Shown one piece after another: positions 52,029-61,266 of a stretch of 64,000 nucleotides of DNA (position 1 is its first letter; each line of letters starts with the position of its first letter). This stretch comes from Dyadobacter crusticola DSM 16708 (GTDB lineage Bacteria; Bacteroidota; Bacteroidia; Cytophagales; Spirosomataceae). A program made the position numbers and the translations under genes. The notes beneath the pieces were generated by a model. The model was not told the origin of the DNA and searched no databases. It saw only the letters and a program-made list of their open reading frames with translations. The stretch covers positions 124,001 through 188,000 of the forward strand of contig NZ_JNJB01000013.1 in NCBI RefSeq assembly GCF_000701505.1, read 5' to 3'.

Positions 52029-52036
52029 TACTTTTG
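52029..52036 (+). promoter_or_regulatory. Candidate -7 element for the beta-CASP gene
   Basis: TACTTTTG, an exact TAnnTTTG match 42 bases before the ATG at 52079. No TTG was seen at the usual -33 distance. Confidence 0.35.
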
Positions 52037-52078
52037 TCGGATGCATGAAACCAAATTAGGTTTTCACCCCATTTTTAT

Positions 52079-53497
52079 ATGAAATTGACATTCTGGGGAG
52101 CTGCACAACAAGTGACCGGAAGCATGTTCCTGCTGGAATCTGACGACTACCGGATTTTGATTGACTGCGGCTCGGATTTTGATCTGGATGAGATTGGCAG
52201 GAAAAACAGATATGAAGAGCAAAAAGGTGTCTTTCCGTTTGAACCAAGCCTCATTAATACAGTACTTTTAACACACGCTCACATTGATCACTCAGGCAAC
52301 ATTCCTAATCTATATAAGGAGGGTTTTGAAGGCAGGGTTGTGTGTACGGAGCCCACAATGGCGCTCACGTCACTGCTGCTGAAAGATGCCGCCAACCTGC
52401 ACCAGAAACGCCTCAATGCGCGCCAGGGAGCTTCTAAAAAGCGCGGCAAGAAAAAAGAGGTACCAAAAGACTATTATGTTGAAAAGCACGTAATGGAAGC
52501 AATGGACAACTTCGTGCCGGTCGCTTTTGGTAACCGCTACCGCATTGCAGATAACGTGACTGTCACTTTTTACCCGGCGGGACATTTACTGGGAGCGGCG
52601 CACATCGTCCTTGAAGTTTACGAAAACGGAGAAAAAAAGCGGCTTTGCTTTTCAGGAGATATCGGCCGCAAAAACTATCCATTGCTGATCGATCCGCAGG
52701 AAGTTCCGCAGGTGGATTATCTGATCTGCGAATCTACTTATGGAAACCGGCTGCATGAAAATACCGGTACACCGGTGGATGCGCTGGCAGATGTGATCAG
52801 ACGTACCTGCATTGATATTCCGGGCCGGCTTATTATCCCTTCGTTCAGCGTTGGTCGCACGCAGGCATTGCTGTACACGCTCAATCAGCTGTATCTGGAT
52901 AAGTCTTTCCCGTTTATCAAAGTATTTTCTGACAGCCCGCTTGCGCACAGCAGCACGAAAGTGTACCAGAAGCATGTGAGAATGCTGAACAAGGAGGCAC
53001 GTAATTTTCAGGAGGATAACGATATGCTTTTCGATTTTGAGAACCTGATATATCTGGAAAGTGCAGACGCAAGCAGAGCAGTATCCAACTACAATGAACC
53101 CTGCATTATCATTTCTTCATCGGGAATGGTGCAAGGCGGCCGGGTGGAGCAGCACGTGGAAGCTAATATCGGTAATCCATACGCTACAATCCTGATGATC
53201 GGCTATGCTTCCGAAGGCACATTGGGCTGGCGGCTGCTTAATGGACAGGAGACAATCTCGATCCGCGGAAAGCAATTGCCTGTCTTGGCTAATATTGAAA
53301 AAATTGACGTATTTAGCGGCCACGGAGATCAGAATGATCTGCTACGATTTGTAAAAATGCAAGACCCGGAAAAGCTCAAACGCGTGTTCCTGGTTCATGG
53401 AGAGCAGCAAAGTATGGCTGAATTCCAAAGCAAGATTCAAGAAAATGGCTATAAATCGGTAGAAATACCTGTGAGGGGAACCACTTACGAACTCTGA
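52079..53497 (+). CDS. MBL-fold beta-CASP hydrolase with RNA-specificity domain
   Basis: A 472-residue metallo-beta-lactamase-fold nuclease-type protein (beta-CASP, RMMBL). The zinc motif is LTHAHIDHSGNIP; further ligands are the His in AGHLLGAAH, the Asp in CFSGDIGRKNYPLL and the late His in VFLVHGEQQSM. The beta-CASP middle part has RLIIPSFSVGRTQALLYTLN and the RMMBL region has DVFSGHGDQNDLLRFV. Relatives are RNases or mRNA 3' processing enzymes; the exact substrate is unknown. It lies 34 bases ahead of accA, so the two may share a transcript. Confidence 0.93.
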   Translation: MKLTFWGAAQQVTGSMFLLESDDYRILIDCGSDFDLDEIGRKNRYEEQKGVFPFEPSLINTVLLTHAHIDHSGNIPNLYKEGFEGRVVCTEPTMALTSLLLKDAANLHQKRLNARQGASKKRGKKKEVPKDYYVEKHVMEAMDNFVPVAFGNRYRIADNVTVTFYPAGHLLGAAHIVLEVYENGEKKRLCFSGDIGRKNYPLLIDPQEVPQVDYLICESTYGNRLHENTGTPVDALADVIRRTCIDIPGRLIIPSFSVGRTQALLYTLNQLYLDKSFPFIKVFSDSPLAHSSTKVYQKHVRMLNKEARNFQEDNDMLFDFENLIYLESADASRAVSNYNEPCIIISSSGMVQGGRVEQHVEANIGNPYATILMIGYASEGTLGWRLLNGQETISIRGKQLPVLANIEKIDVFSGHGDQNDLLRFVKMQDPEKLKRVFLVHGEQQSMAEFQSKIQENGYKSVEIPVRGTTYEL

Positions 53498-53531
53498 AAA
53501 CGCTTTTCCCCGACCAACCAGAACCTAAAAG

Positions 53532-54485
53532 ATGAGAACATACCTGGATTTTGAAAAACCTATGGCCGAGCTCGAACGTAAGCTCGAAGAAATGAAGACA
53601 TTGGCGCAAGAAAACAATGTGGATTTTTCGGACGCCATTTCCTTATTGGAAAACAATATCACAAATCTTCGAAAAGAGATCTTTGAAAACCTGACGCGCT
53701 GGCAGCGTGTTCAGCTTTCACGTCACCCGGACCGCCCCTACACGCTCGACTATATCGAGCTGATCTGCGATGAGTTCATTGAATTGCACGGTGATCGCCA
53801 GGTACGCGACGATCCGGCCATTATCGGCGGACTTGCAAATGTGGGCGGCCAGTCTTTTATGCTCATTGGTCAGCAAAAAGGCCGTAACACCAAGCAGCGG
53901 CAACACAGGAACTTTGGAATGCCGAATCCCGAAGGTTACCGCAAAGCTCTGCGCCTGATGAAGTTGGCAGAGAAATTCAATAAGCCCATTGTTACCCTGA
54001 TCGACACACCGGGTGCATTTCCAGGGATGGAAGCCGAGGAGCGCGGACAAGGCGAAGCGATTGCGCGGAACCTGAAAGAAATGTTTATGCTGAAAGTGCC
54101 GGTGATTTGTATTGTAATCGGTGAAGGTGCTTCCGGCGGAGCCTTGGGTATTGCGATCGGCGACCGTGTTTTGATGCTGGAAAATACCTGGTATTCTGTG
54201 ATCTCTCCTGAAAACTGCTCCGCTATCCTTTGGAGAAGCTGGGATTTCAAAGAGCAGGCAGCAGAAGCAATGAAAATCACGGCCCGAGATATGAAGAAAA
54301 ATGGCCTGATCGATGGAATTATCCCGGAACCACTCGGCGGCGCACATCTGGACCACAACTGGATGGCAGAAAAGCTGAAAGAAGTGATTCTTGGAAATAT
54401 ATCAGAACTTTCAAACATTACCGAACAAGACCGCATTGACCAACGCATCGAGAAATTCTGCGCAATGGGCGTTGTGGTTGAGTAG
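53532..54485 (+). CDS. accA: Acetyl-CoA carboxylase carboxyltransferase subunit alpha
   Basis: A 317-residue subunit of acetyl-CoA carboxylase, which makes malonyl-CoA for fatty-acid synthesis. The N-terminal coiled helix ([20 protein letters not shown]) is followed by the carboxyltransferase core with [60 protein letters not shown] and [20 protein letters not shown], all strongly AccA-like. No accD is adjacent. Confidence 0.98.
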   Translation: MRTYLDFEKPMAELERKLEEMKTLAQENNVDFSDAISLLENNITNLRKEIFENLTRWQRVQLSRHPDRPYTLDYIELICDEFIELHGDRQVRDDPAIIGGLANVGGQSFMLIGQQKGRNTKQRQHRNFGMPNPEGYRKALRLMKLAEKFNKPIVTLIDTPGAFPGMEAEERGQGEAIARNLKEMFMLKVPVICIVIGEGASGGALGIAIGDRVLMLENTWYSVISPENCSAILWRSWDFKEQAAEAMKITARDMKKNGLIDGIIPEPLGGAHLDHNWMAEKLKEVILGNISELSNITEQDRIDQRIEKFCAMGVVVE

Positions 54486-54497
54486 GAGTTGGCTACT

Positions 54498-54589
54498 AGC
54501 TGTTAGCCCGTTAGCTATTGGCCGTCGACTTAATTGAGAAATAAAGAACAGATCAAAAACTAAGGGCTAATAGCTAATCGCTAACAGCT
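54498..54589. repeat. Imperfect inverted repeat of TAGCTAA type downstream of accA
   Basis: An arm of 26 bases (54498-54523, AGCTGTTAGCCCGTTAGC…) pairs with an arm at 54564-54589 (…AATCGCTAACAGCT) with few mismatches around a 40-base loop. It fills most of the accA-HAD gap. It lacks a T-tract and so is not a normal terminator. Confidence 0.75.
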
Positions 54590-54602
54590 CACCGCTACCA
54601 GC

Positions 54603-55238
54603 ATGAAAAACCCGCAGATCAAGAACATCATTTTCGACTTAGGTGACGTCATTTTAAACATTGATGTTCCCGTTGCGTCCAAATCGTTTGCGGAACTGAG
54701 TGGAAGGGAACAGAGCGAAATACTGGAAATATTCAGGGATAACGATATTTTCCGGCATTTCGAAACAGGCTCGCTCGACGAAGCGGGTTTTCGTGATTTC
54801 ATGAGGAAAATTCTGGATTTCTCTGACCTGTCGGACGAAGCAATAGATACAGCCTGGAACAGCCTGCTGCTTGACCTGCCTCCCGAGCGCGTGGAGCTGC
54901 TTAAAAAACTAGCAACAAAATATCGGATTTTCCTGCTGAGCAACACCAGTTCCATTCACATTACTCAGGTAAACAAGATCCTGAAAGCTTCAACGAGCGT
55001 CGACAGGCTGGAAGATCTCTTTGAAACGGTCTTTCTTTCCTACGAAATGGGCCTCATGAAGCCGGATACCCGCATTTACCAGAAAGTGCTTGATCAGGCC
55101 GGCATCAAAGCAGAGGAGACACTTTTCCTGGACGACAACTACGACAACATTCAGGGTGCGGCTCAGCTGGGTATTAGTACTATTCACGTTCAAAAGCCGA
55201 CCACCATTCTGGAATATCTAAAAGATTATGCAGTCTAG
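54603..55238 (+). CDS. HAD-superfamily phosphatase (YihX-like)
   Basis: A 211-residue haloacid-dehalogenase-type hydrolase. Motif I is IIFDLGDVILNID (nucleophile Asp in the DLG form), motif II is LLSNTS, motif III's Lys is in YEMGLMKPDTRIYQ, and motif IV is LFLDDNYDNIQGA. This set matches the YihX group that dephosphorylates small sugar phosphates. It overlaps the site-2 protease gene by 11 bases, giving tight coupling. Confidence 0.92.
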   Translation: MKNPQIKNIIFDLGDVILNIDVPVASKSFAELSGREQSEILEIFRDNDIFRHFETGSLDEAGFRDFMRKILDFSDLSDEAIDTAWNSLLLDLPPERVELLKKLATKYRIFLLSNTSSIHITQVNKILKASTSVDRLEDLFETVFLSYEMGLMKPDTRIYQKVLDQAGIKAEETLFLDDNYDNIQGAAQLGISTIHVQKPTTILEYLKDYAV

Positions 55239-56427
55239 TACACGCACCTATCTGATTCAGGGGATACTTTTCATTGTGACGGTAATTACGACCACTTTGG
55301 CCGGCGCTGAATGGATTTTCGGAAATAAATTTTCATTCGTTTACCACTTCTTCGCGTTTCTGGGCGGGGTTGATGCTGCAAAATCCGCAGAAACAGAAAC
55401 CCGGTTAATGGGCTGGGAGCAATTCAAGCAAGGCTTCCACTTTTCGATCCCGTTTCTTGCCATTCTAACCATTCACGAGTTCGGCCATTATTTTGTAGGA
55501 AGGGCGCATCAGGTCAAAGTTACCTTGCCTTATTACATTCCGATGTGGTTTGGCATCTCGCAAAGTATCGGCACGCTGGGTGCATTCATTCGCATTACTT
55601 CTGTTGTAAAGTCCCGGCTTAAATTCTTCGATATCGGCATTGCTGGTCCATTGGCCGGCTTTATTGCGGCACTGGCCGTACTCTGGTACGGATTCACGCA
55701 CTTACCGCCAGTAGATTACATCTTTACGATACATCCCGAATATGCGCGGTTTGGATCCAGCTATCCGCAGTTTGTTTATGAAAATTCCTCCGGGAACCTT
55801 GTGCTGGGCGATAACATTCTTTTCTGGCTATTCAAAACTTACGTTGCCAATCCCGAACGACTGCCGCACCCTTACGAAATGCAGCATTATCCTTACCTGC
55901 TTGCGGGATACCTTGCATTGTTTTTCACCTCGTTGAACCTGATCCCAATCGGTCAGCTTGACGGCGGCCACATTCTTTACGGGTTAATTGGTAAAAAGAA
56001 ATTCGACGTTGTCGCGCCCATTCTGTTCGGGCTATTTGCGTTCTATGCTGGCCTTGGACTCTTTCGCGCAGAGTCTTTCGCGACTGGCAGCGATGAGATT
56101 TTTTACGGACGGCTGCTGTATCTGTTTTTCTACATTTACCTGCTTTATATCTGTTTCAAAAGGGTTTTCGACAATCTCAGTACTGCATTGATGTGCAGCC
56201 TTATCATCGTCGTACTTCAATTTGCATTATCCTACCTGCGCCCCGATTTGCAGGGCTCGACTGGCCTTTTGCCGTTTGTATTTATCCTGGGCCGATTCCT
56301 GGGAATCAAACATCCCGAAACCGAACAGAACGAGCCGCTCGACACGCCACGGATCATCCTGGGAATTTGCGCCCTGATCATATTTGTAATCTCATTCAGC
56401 CCGACTCCATTTATCATTATTGAATAA
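55228..56427 (+). CDS. Site-2 protease family (M50) membrane metalloprotease
   Basis: A 399-residue intramembrane metalloprotease. The zinc site is HEFGH in TIHEFGHYFVGRAHQVKV, with the second motif LIPIGQLDGGHIL (Asp and Gly-Gly-His) about 190 residues later. Eight or so hydrophobic segments surround these. Members cut membrane-bound regulators. It overlaps the HAD gene at its start (11 bases) and the phosphotriesterase gene at its end (1 base). Confidence 0.92.
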   Translation: MQSSTRTYLIQGILFIVTVITTTLAGAEWIFGNKFSFVYHFFAFLGGVDAAKSAETETRLMGWEQFKQGFHFSIPFLAILTIHEFGHYFVGRAHQVKVTLPYYIPMWFGISQSIGTLGAFIRITSVVKSRLKFFDIGIAGPLAGFIAALAVLWYGFTHLPPVDYIFTIHPEYARFGSSYPQFVYENSSGNLVLGDNILFWLFKTYVANPERLPHPYEMQHYPYLLAGYLALFFTSLNLIPIGQLDGGHILYGLIGKKKFDVVAPILFGLFAFYAGLGLFRAESFATGSDEIFYGRLLYLFFYIYLLYICFKRVFDNLSTALMCSLIIVVLQFALSYLRPDLQGSTGLLPFVFILGRFLGIKHPETEQNEPLDTPRIILGICALIIFVISFSPTPFIIIE

Positions 56428-57452
56428 TGGGACGAAGTAGCGAAACCGATCATTCACGCAGGGTATTCATTCGAAATTCGGCAGCTGCGGTGCTCCTTTT
56501 CACTGTGCCTGAATTTGCAGAAGCTTATATCAATACGGTTCAAGGCAGGATCAAGCCAAATAAACTTGGCAAGACGCTCATTCACGAGCATGTTCTGGTC
56601 GACTTTATTGGTGCTGATAAGATTTCACCAGACCGTTGGGAGCATGAGCAGGTTATCAAAAAAGTACTTCCTTACTTAATCGAGATCAAAAAACGCGGGT
56701 TCAAGAGTATTGTAGAATGCACCCCGGCATTCCTTGGGCGGGATGTGACGCTTTTGCAAAAACTATCGGAACAATCCGGCCTTCAAATTCTGACAAACAC
56801 CGGCTATTATGGTGCGTCTGATAACAAATACCTTCCCGAATGGGCCTTCACAGAAACGGCTGAGCAACTTTCAGCTCGTTGGATCAGTGAATTTGAAAAT
56901 GGTATTGAAGGAACAACCGTAAAACCCGGATTTATCAAAACAGGCGTAAATAGTGGCGCGTTGTCTGAGCTTCACCAAAAATTGATCAAGGCAGCTGCAT
57001 TGACGCACCTGAAAACCGGACTTACCATCTGCTCACACACAGGCCCGGCGCTTCCTGCTGCTCAGGAAATCGAGATTCTCCGAGAAACCGGCGTAAGTCC
57101 CTCTGCTTTCGTTTGGGTACATGCAAATGGTAGCTACGAAGAAATGGATGAGTTGGGAAAAACAGGTTGCTGGATCAGTTTGGACGGAGTAAATGAAAAG
57201 AACATTGATCAAATGGCCAACCTGCTTGATCATCTAAAAACCAAGCGCCTGCTGAGCCAGGTACTGATCTCGCACGACGCAGGCTGGTATCAACCCGGCG
57301 AGCCGGACGGAGGCAAGTTCAGGGGATACACCGTCATTTCTGACCAGCTTGTTCCCGCTTTGAATCAAAAAGGTTTTTCCGAAAAAGATATTGCACAGCT
57401 GCTCATTAGAAACCCGGCAAATGCATTTGCGATAAAGGTCAGAAGGCATTAA
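56427..57452 (+). CDS. Phosphotriesterase-family metal-dependent hydrolase
   Basis: A 341-residue amidohydrolase-fold protein of the PTE family. The leader HSRRVFIRNSAAAVLL is twin-arginine-like, so periplasmic. Metal ligands: HEH in TLIHEHVLVDF, the bridging Lys in KPGFIKTGVN, His in CSHTGPALPA, His in VWVHANGS and Asp in ISHDAGWYQPG. Known members act as lactonases or hydrolases. The ATG overlaps the stop codon of the protease gene by one base (TAATG). Confidence 0.9.
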   Translation: MGRSSETDHSRRVFIRNSAAAVLLFTVPEFAEAYINTVQGRIKPNKLGKTLIHEHVLVDFIGADKISPDRWEHEQVIKKVLPYLIEIKKRGFKSIVECTPAFLGRDVTLLQKLSEQSGLQILTNTGYYGASDNKYLPEWAFTETAEQLSARWISEFENGIEGTTVKPGFIKTGVNSGALSELHQKLIKAAALTHLKTGLTICSHTGPALPAAQEIEILRETGVSPSAFVWVHANGSYEEMDELGKTGCWISLDGVNEKNIDQMANLLDHLKTKRLLSQVLISHDAGWYQPGEPDGGKFRGYTVISDQLVPALNQKGFSEKDIAQLLIRNPANAFAIKVRRH

Positions 57453-57457
57453 CCTGC

Positions 57458-58279
57458 TCATAGCCCGTTGAGCTTATTCTTAATGTATTGCCAGTCATGA
57501 CCGATCAGGCTTTCCATTTCAATGCGCTCCTTTTCATCATTCCTTCTGACATATTTCCTGGCTTTACGAAGTAAAAACGGTTCCCGCACAACGGGCGTAA
57601 AAAACGGGTCGGTTTCCAAAAATCTTTTTGTGAACAAATGAGTTGTAGTGCCATTTGTGTAAAAATAGCAACCAAACTGCCTTGCCAGATATTGTAAAGC
57701 TTCGATGGTATAGAACGAAATATGTTGGCCTGTCTCACCTGAGATATAGTACCAGTCTGCTATCCGGTCAATGTTCTCAGGGAGAATTTCGGTAGTGAAA
57801 AGAATGTTATCGGCTAATTGAAGGATATCGTTTATCTCCCGATATGGATCAACCAAATGCTCAAAAACCTCAAAGGCTGTAACAAGCTCGAACTGAGTAT
57901 TTCCTGTTAGTTGATTCAAATCGAAGTACTCGGCGAAGAGGTTAGCACAAAATTGATCTGTGTGGTAAAACTTAAAACCTTTATCCCGCATCATACGCGT
58001 AAACAACCCGTACCCTCCTGCGTAATCCAGAAAGCGCTCATTGTAGTCAAAAAATTTGATCAGGAGCTTCTCTGTCAGATAAGCCAGGTTGCAGTTTCTG
58101 CGGACAAGGCCAACATCCAGTTTTGTAATCGCACTTTGATAAGCTTCATCCAGCCAGTAAGGCTCCTCAGTTTGAATGAACCCCGTTTCCTTACATCGGT
58201 AATAATTAACATCGTACTTCTGAAGTATCTTGGCTGAAAACAGAAGCTCCGTTTCGCCACCCGTGATCTTACTTTTCAT
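57458..58279 (-). CDS. Class I SAM-dependent methyltransferase
   Basis: A 273-residue protein with a methyltransferase core. Motif I is FLDYAGGYGLFTRMMRD (glycine-rich SAM loop), an acidic residue follows in FYHTDQFC, and motif IV-like TAFEVFEHLVDPYREIND is next, followed by GQHISFYTIEALQYLARQFG. The N-terminal ~70 residues include a Cys (YRCKETG) and aromatic residues, as in methyltransferases of surface-sugar synthesis. The target is not visible. It converges with the phosphotriesterase gene. Confidence 0.88.
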   Translation of the reverse strand: MKSKITGGETELLFSAKILQKYDVNYYRCKETGFIQTEEPYWLDEAYQSAITKLDVGLVRRNCNLAYLTEKLLIKFFDYNERFLDYAGGYGLFTRMMRDKGFKFYHTDQFCANLFAEYFDLNQLTGNTQFELVTAFEVFEHLVDPYREINDILQLADNILFTTEILPENIDRIADWYYISGETGQHISFYTIEALQYLARQFGCYFYTNGTTTHLFTKRFLETDPFFTPVVREPFLLRKARKYVRRNDEKERIEMESLIGHDWQYIKNKLNGL

Positions 58280-58393
58280 GAACCGATAGAATGCTTACTT
58301 GTTGGAAGTCCAAGAAGCATTTTCTAAGATCAGAAATCCAGATTCGTTTAATTAAAGGAGGAAATGAGATTTTGAAAGGTCGGGTTGCATTGA

Positions 58394-59689
58394 TCATCCC
58401 TCCATTTCAATCCGAAAAACGGTCCAGCCGTCTTCTTCCGTTTTGAGAGAGAAGCCAAAATCGTGGTTTACCAGGATTTCCTTTGTCAGTGTTAAGCCAA
58501 TCCCCTGCCCGTCTTTTTTGGTACTGAAAAACGGATTAAACAGACTCGCATTCACTTCATGCTCAATGGGAGCGCCATTGTTTTTGATCAGCAGCAGCGA
58601 CTGTGTCAAATGGACTTCGATCACATTGCCAGGCACGCAGGCCTCGATCCCATTCTTGATCACATTCACCAGAACATGCTCCATCTGGCCAGTGTCAACA
58701 TTCTGAATAATACGCTCATCCGGCAAGTAAAGCTGAATGGCGACCTGCTGCTCGGAAGCCGCTGCCTGCATGAATGTACTTACATCGCGAACCAGCAAAG
58801 ACAGGTCGGTAGGTGTACGGTTGGGCGTAGGTAGCCTGACCACATCGGCAAAATTGCGCATAAAGCGGGTAAGCCGCCGGTTCCGCTCCGACGCGACCCC
58901 AAGCGCCTCTTTGAGTTCGGTAAAATCCGGATCGGTCAGGATATTTCGGGTGGTTTGTAAGATAGAATCAGTAGCGCCAAGCGTATTATTCACTTCATGC
59001 GCCATCATCCTGATCACTTTTCCATACGCGTTCTTTTCAGATTCGAGCAGCTCATTCGTCAGCTCCTCTATCATCAAAAAAGATCTTTTAAAACCCTTAT
59101 CCATGAAATGCGAGCGTTGCACCTTAAACGTCACCACGCCATTTGTTTTCACCACACGCGAGTCTCCATCCTGCATATCCACCAGCTCGTGCAGCAGCGG
59201 CAGGCTTGTTTCATTCAATGCTTTTCCCCGCAGTTCAGCTGATACCGGGCCAAACTGTTCCTGTGCTTTGTGGTTCAGCGAATCGATCCGTTCGTCGTAA
59301 TCTAAAATAACGATGGAGATCGGCGATGCTTCAATGAGCTTTTCCAAAAAGAAATGCTGCTCGTGCAGGCGGGTACGCTCTTCCCGCAGCTGATCGATCA
59401 TCAGGTTGTAAACTTCAATGAGCGTGTCAATCTCACCTTTGCCCGTCGGCACGAACTTGATCGAAAAATCCTTATCCTTGATCGCCTCGATCCCGGATTT
59501 CACAAATTGGATAGGTTGCATAAAGTTTCGGTACAACTGAATGGATGCGGCGGCAGACAACAACAGGAATAGCTCGGAAGCAATGAACGCAGGCTTGTTT
59601 GCAGACAGCAGGTTGGCAACCAAAATGATTAACACCAAATGCAGTACCGCAATGTAGCTAATGTATTTGGCGCGGGTCGATAGCTTCAT
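58394..59689 (-). CDS. Sensor histidine kinase, NtrY/NtrB-like
   Basis: A 431-residue membrane kinase. Two N-terminal helices lie at ~8-30 and ~34-54 with a very short loop between, so there is almost no periplasmic sensor. A HAMP-like linker (~55-105), a PAS domain (~110-205: LIEASPISIVILDYDERIDS) and the H-box IRMMAHEVNNTLGATDSIL with His231 follow, then N-box VINVIKNGIEAC, and G boxes NPFFSTKKDGQGIGLTLTKE. It overlaps the regulator gene by 4 bases (ATGA). Signal probably comes from the membrane itself or from the cytoplasm. Confidence 0.95.
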   Translation of the reverse strand: MKLSTRAKYISYIAVLHLVLIILVANLLSANKPAFIASELFLLLSAAASIQLYRNFMQPIQFVKSGIEAIKDKDFSIKFVPTGKGEIDTLIEVYNLMIDQLREERTRLHEQHFFLEKLIEASPISIVILDYDERIDSLNHKAQEQFGPVSAELRGKALNETSLPLLHELVDMQDGDSRVVKTNGVVTFKVQRSHFMDKGFKRSFLMIEELTNELLESEKNAYGKVIRMMAHEVNNTLGATDSILQTTRNILTDPDFTELKEALGVASERNRRLTRFMRNFADVVRLPTPNRTPTDLSLLVRDVSTFMQAAASEQQVAIQLYLPDERIIQNVDTGQMEHVLVNVIKNGIEACVPGNVIEVHLTQSLLLIKNNGAPIEHEVNASLFNPFFSTKKDGQGIGLTLTKEILVNHDFGFSLKTEEDGWTVFRIEMEG

Positions 59690-61059
59690 TGTTCGTCGGG
59701 ATCGAAGGATATGCCATACTTTTCAAGTCTGCGGTAAAGTGCAAACCTGGTAATACCCAGCGAGCGCGCCACTTTGCTGATCTTGTTCTGATGAAACTGC
59801 ATTGCTTTACTGATCATCTGGTATTCCATTTCTTCCAGCGTAATACTGCCTACTTCCGGCAGGTTTTTCGCTGCAGCAGGCTGGCTTCCCGCAGACAGGT
59901 TTTTCTTAAAATCGGCTATATCCAGCGTGTCTTTCGGAGATAATAGTACAGTCCTTTCGACCAGATTTTTCAGCTGACGAATATTTCCCTGGAGTTGTAG
60001 CGTTTTCAGCCACTTCAATGCAGCCTGACTGAGTTGCAGGTCGGGGCGCTGGTAAATGGTTTTAAGATTATTCACAAAAAACTCGGAAAGCAGCGGAATG
60101 TCGTCGGGCCGCTCCCTGAGTGCGGGCAGCTTCACGGTGATCAGGTTGATGCGGTAGTAAAGGTCTTCTCGGAAAGTACCGAGCGCGACCATTTCTTCCA
60201 GGTTACGGTTGGTAGCACAAATCACGCGCACGTCCACTGTCCTGCTTTTACTGCTTCCCAGCGGCTCAAATGTTCTTTCCTGCAAAACACGCAGCAATTT
60301 TACCTGGCTCGGCAAGTCAAGCTCCCCGATTTCATCCAAAAAAATGGACCCTTTATTGGCCATTTCAAATCGCCCGATCCGGTCAGACTTTGCATCCGTA
60401 AACGCGCCTCTGACGTGACCAAAAAGTTCGCTCTCGAACAAGGTGGACGAAATCCCGCCCAGGTTAACCTTCACAAACGGACGCGACTTCCGTTTACTGT
60501 TGGAATGAATCGCCTCTGCAATCAGCTCCTTTCCTGTTCCACTTTCACCGGTAATCAATACCGGCGCATCGGTAGCAGCGACTCTTCCCACAGTGGAGAG
60601 TATTTCCAGCAGCTTAGGATCTTGCCCGACAATATTTTCGAGATGATACTTCTGTTCCAGCTTTCGCCGGGTTTCGGATTTCTGCTCCTGCTGCGAAAGA
60701 TTCAGGATCGTACGGACCGATTGTAGCAGGTAATCATTTTGCCAGGGTTTTGTAATGAAATCGATGGCCCCTTCCTTCATACCCCTCACTGCCAGATCGA
60801 TAGTCCCCCAGCCTGTTATCAGAATCACCGGGACAGCCGGGTAACTTTTCTTAATCCGCTGCAACAACTGCATTCCTTCCTTTCCCGAAGTTTCAATTGA
60901 AAAATTAAGATCAAGCAAAATCAACTCAGGCAAAACTGTGCGCAAAACCTCAAAAACCTCCTCCGGCAAACCCACACCCTTCACATCAAACCCCTCGCTT
61001 TTAAGGAGTAATGTCAAAGAAGTACGAATTGCAATATCGTCGTCAACTATCAGGAGCAT
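59686..61059 (-). CDS. Sigma-54-dependent NtrC-family response regulator
   Basis: A 457-residue regulator. The receiver domain (1-~118) has MLLIVDDD, phospho-acceptor Asp50 in ILLDLNFSI, and Lys in FITKPW. The AAA+ domain has Walker A GESGTGKELIAEAI, Walker B IFLDEIGELDLPSQVKLLRV, and a sigma-54 contact loop GAFTDA (usually GAFTGA) in VRGAFTDAKSDR. The C terminus is a Fis-type helix-turn-helix (NKISKVARSLGITRFALYRR). It activates sigma-54 promoters when phosphorylated by the adjacent kinase, and lies upstream of that kinase in the transcript. Confidence 0.95.
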   Translation of the reverse strand: MLLIVDDDIAIRTSLTLLLKSEGFDVKGVGLPEEVFEVLRTVLPELILLDLNFSIETSGKEGMQLLQRIKKSYPAVPVILITGWGTIDLAVRGMKEGAIDFITKPWQNDYLLQSVRTILNLSQQEQKSETRRKLEQKYHLENIVGQDPKLLEILSTVGRVAATDAPVLITGESGTGKELIAEAIHSNSKRKSRPFVKVNLGGISSTLFESELFGHVRGAFTDAKSDRIGRFEMANKGSIFLDEIGELDLPSQVKLLRVLQERTFEPLGSSKSRTVDVRVICATNRNLEEMVALGTFREDLYYRINLITVKLPALRERPDDIPLLSEFFVNNLKTIYQRPDLQLSQAALKWLKTLQLQGNIRQLKNLVERTVLLSPKDTLDIADFKKNLSAGSQPAAAKNLPEVGSITLEEMEYQMISKAMQFHQNKISKVARSLGITRFALYRRLEKYGISFDPDEQ

Positions 61060-61149
61060 TTTTCTGGTTTCTTTTTGCCCTAAATCCCTGAAGGGACTTT
61101 GGCGTTCTTACTGGGCTGGTGCAGGAATACCTGCACATTCTCCATCCCC

Positions 61150-61266
61150 ACGGCCCGTTCCACAACAGCATATTCACTAACTCACTAACTCACTCGTTCA
61201 TCGCACCGGCGACCCGGTCATTCTTCGCGACGGCGACCGCTCATTCACTCATTCAATCATTCAAAA
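61150..61266. repeat. Tandem CACTAACT/TCATTCA repeat and GCACCGGCGACCCGG element
   Basis: The gap between the ABC permease and the NtrC gene holds TCACTAAC units, a GC-rich stretch GCACCGGCGACCCGGTC, and TCATTCACTCATTCAATCATTCA. The sequence is not coding. It shares the TCATTCA unit with the cydB upstream repeat and the GC-rich stretch with 62530-62580. Confidence 0.65.
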
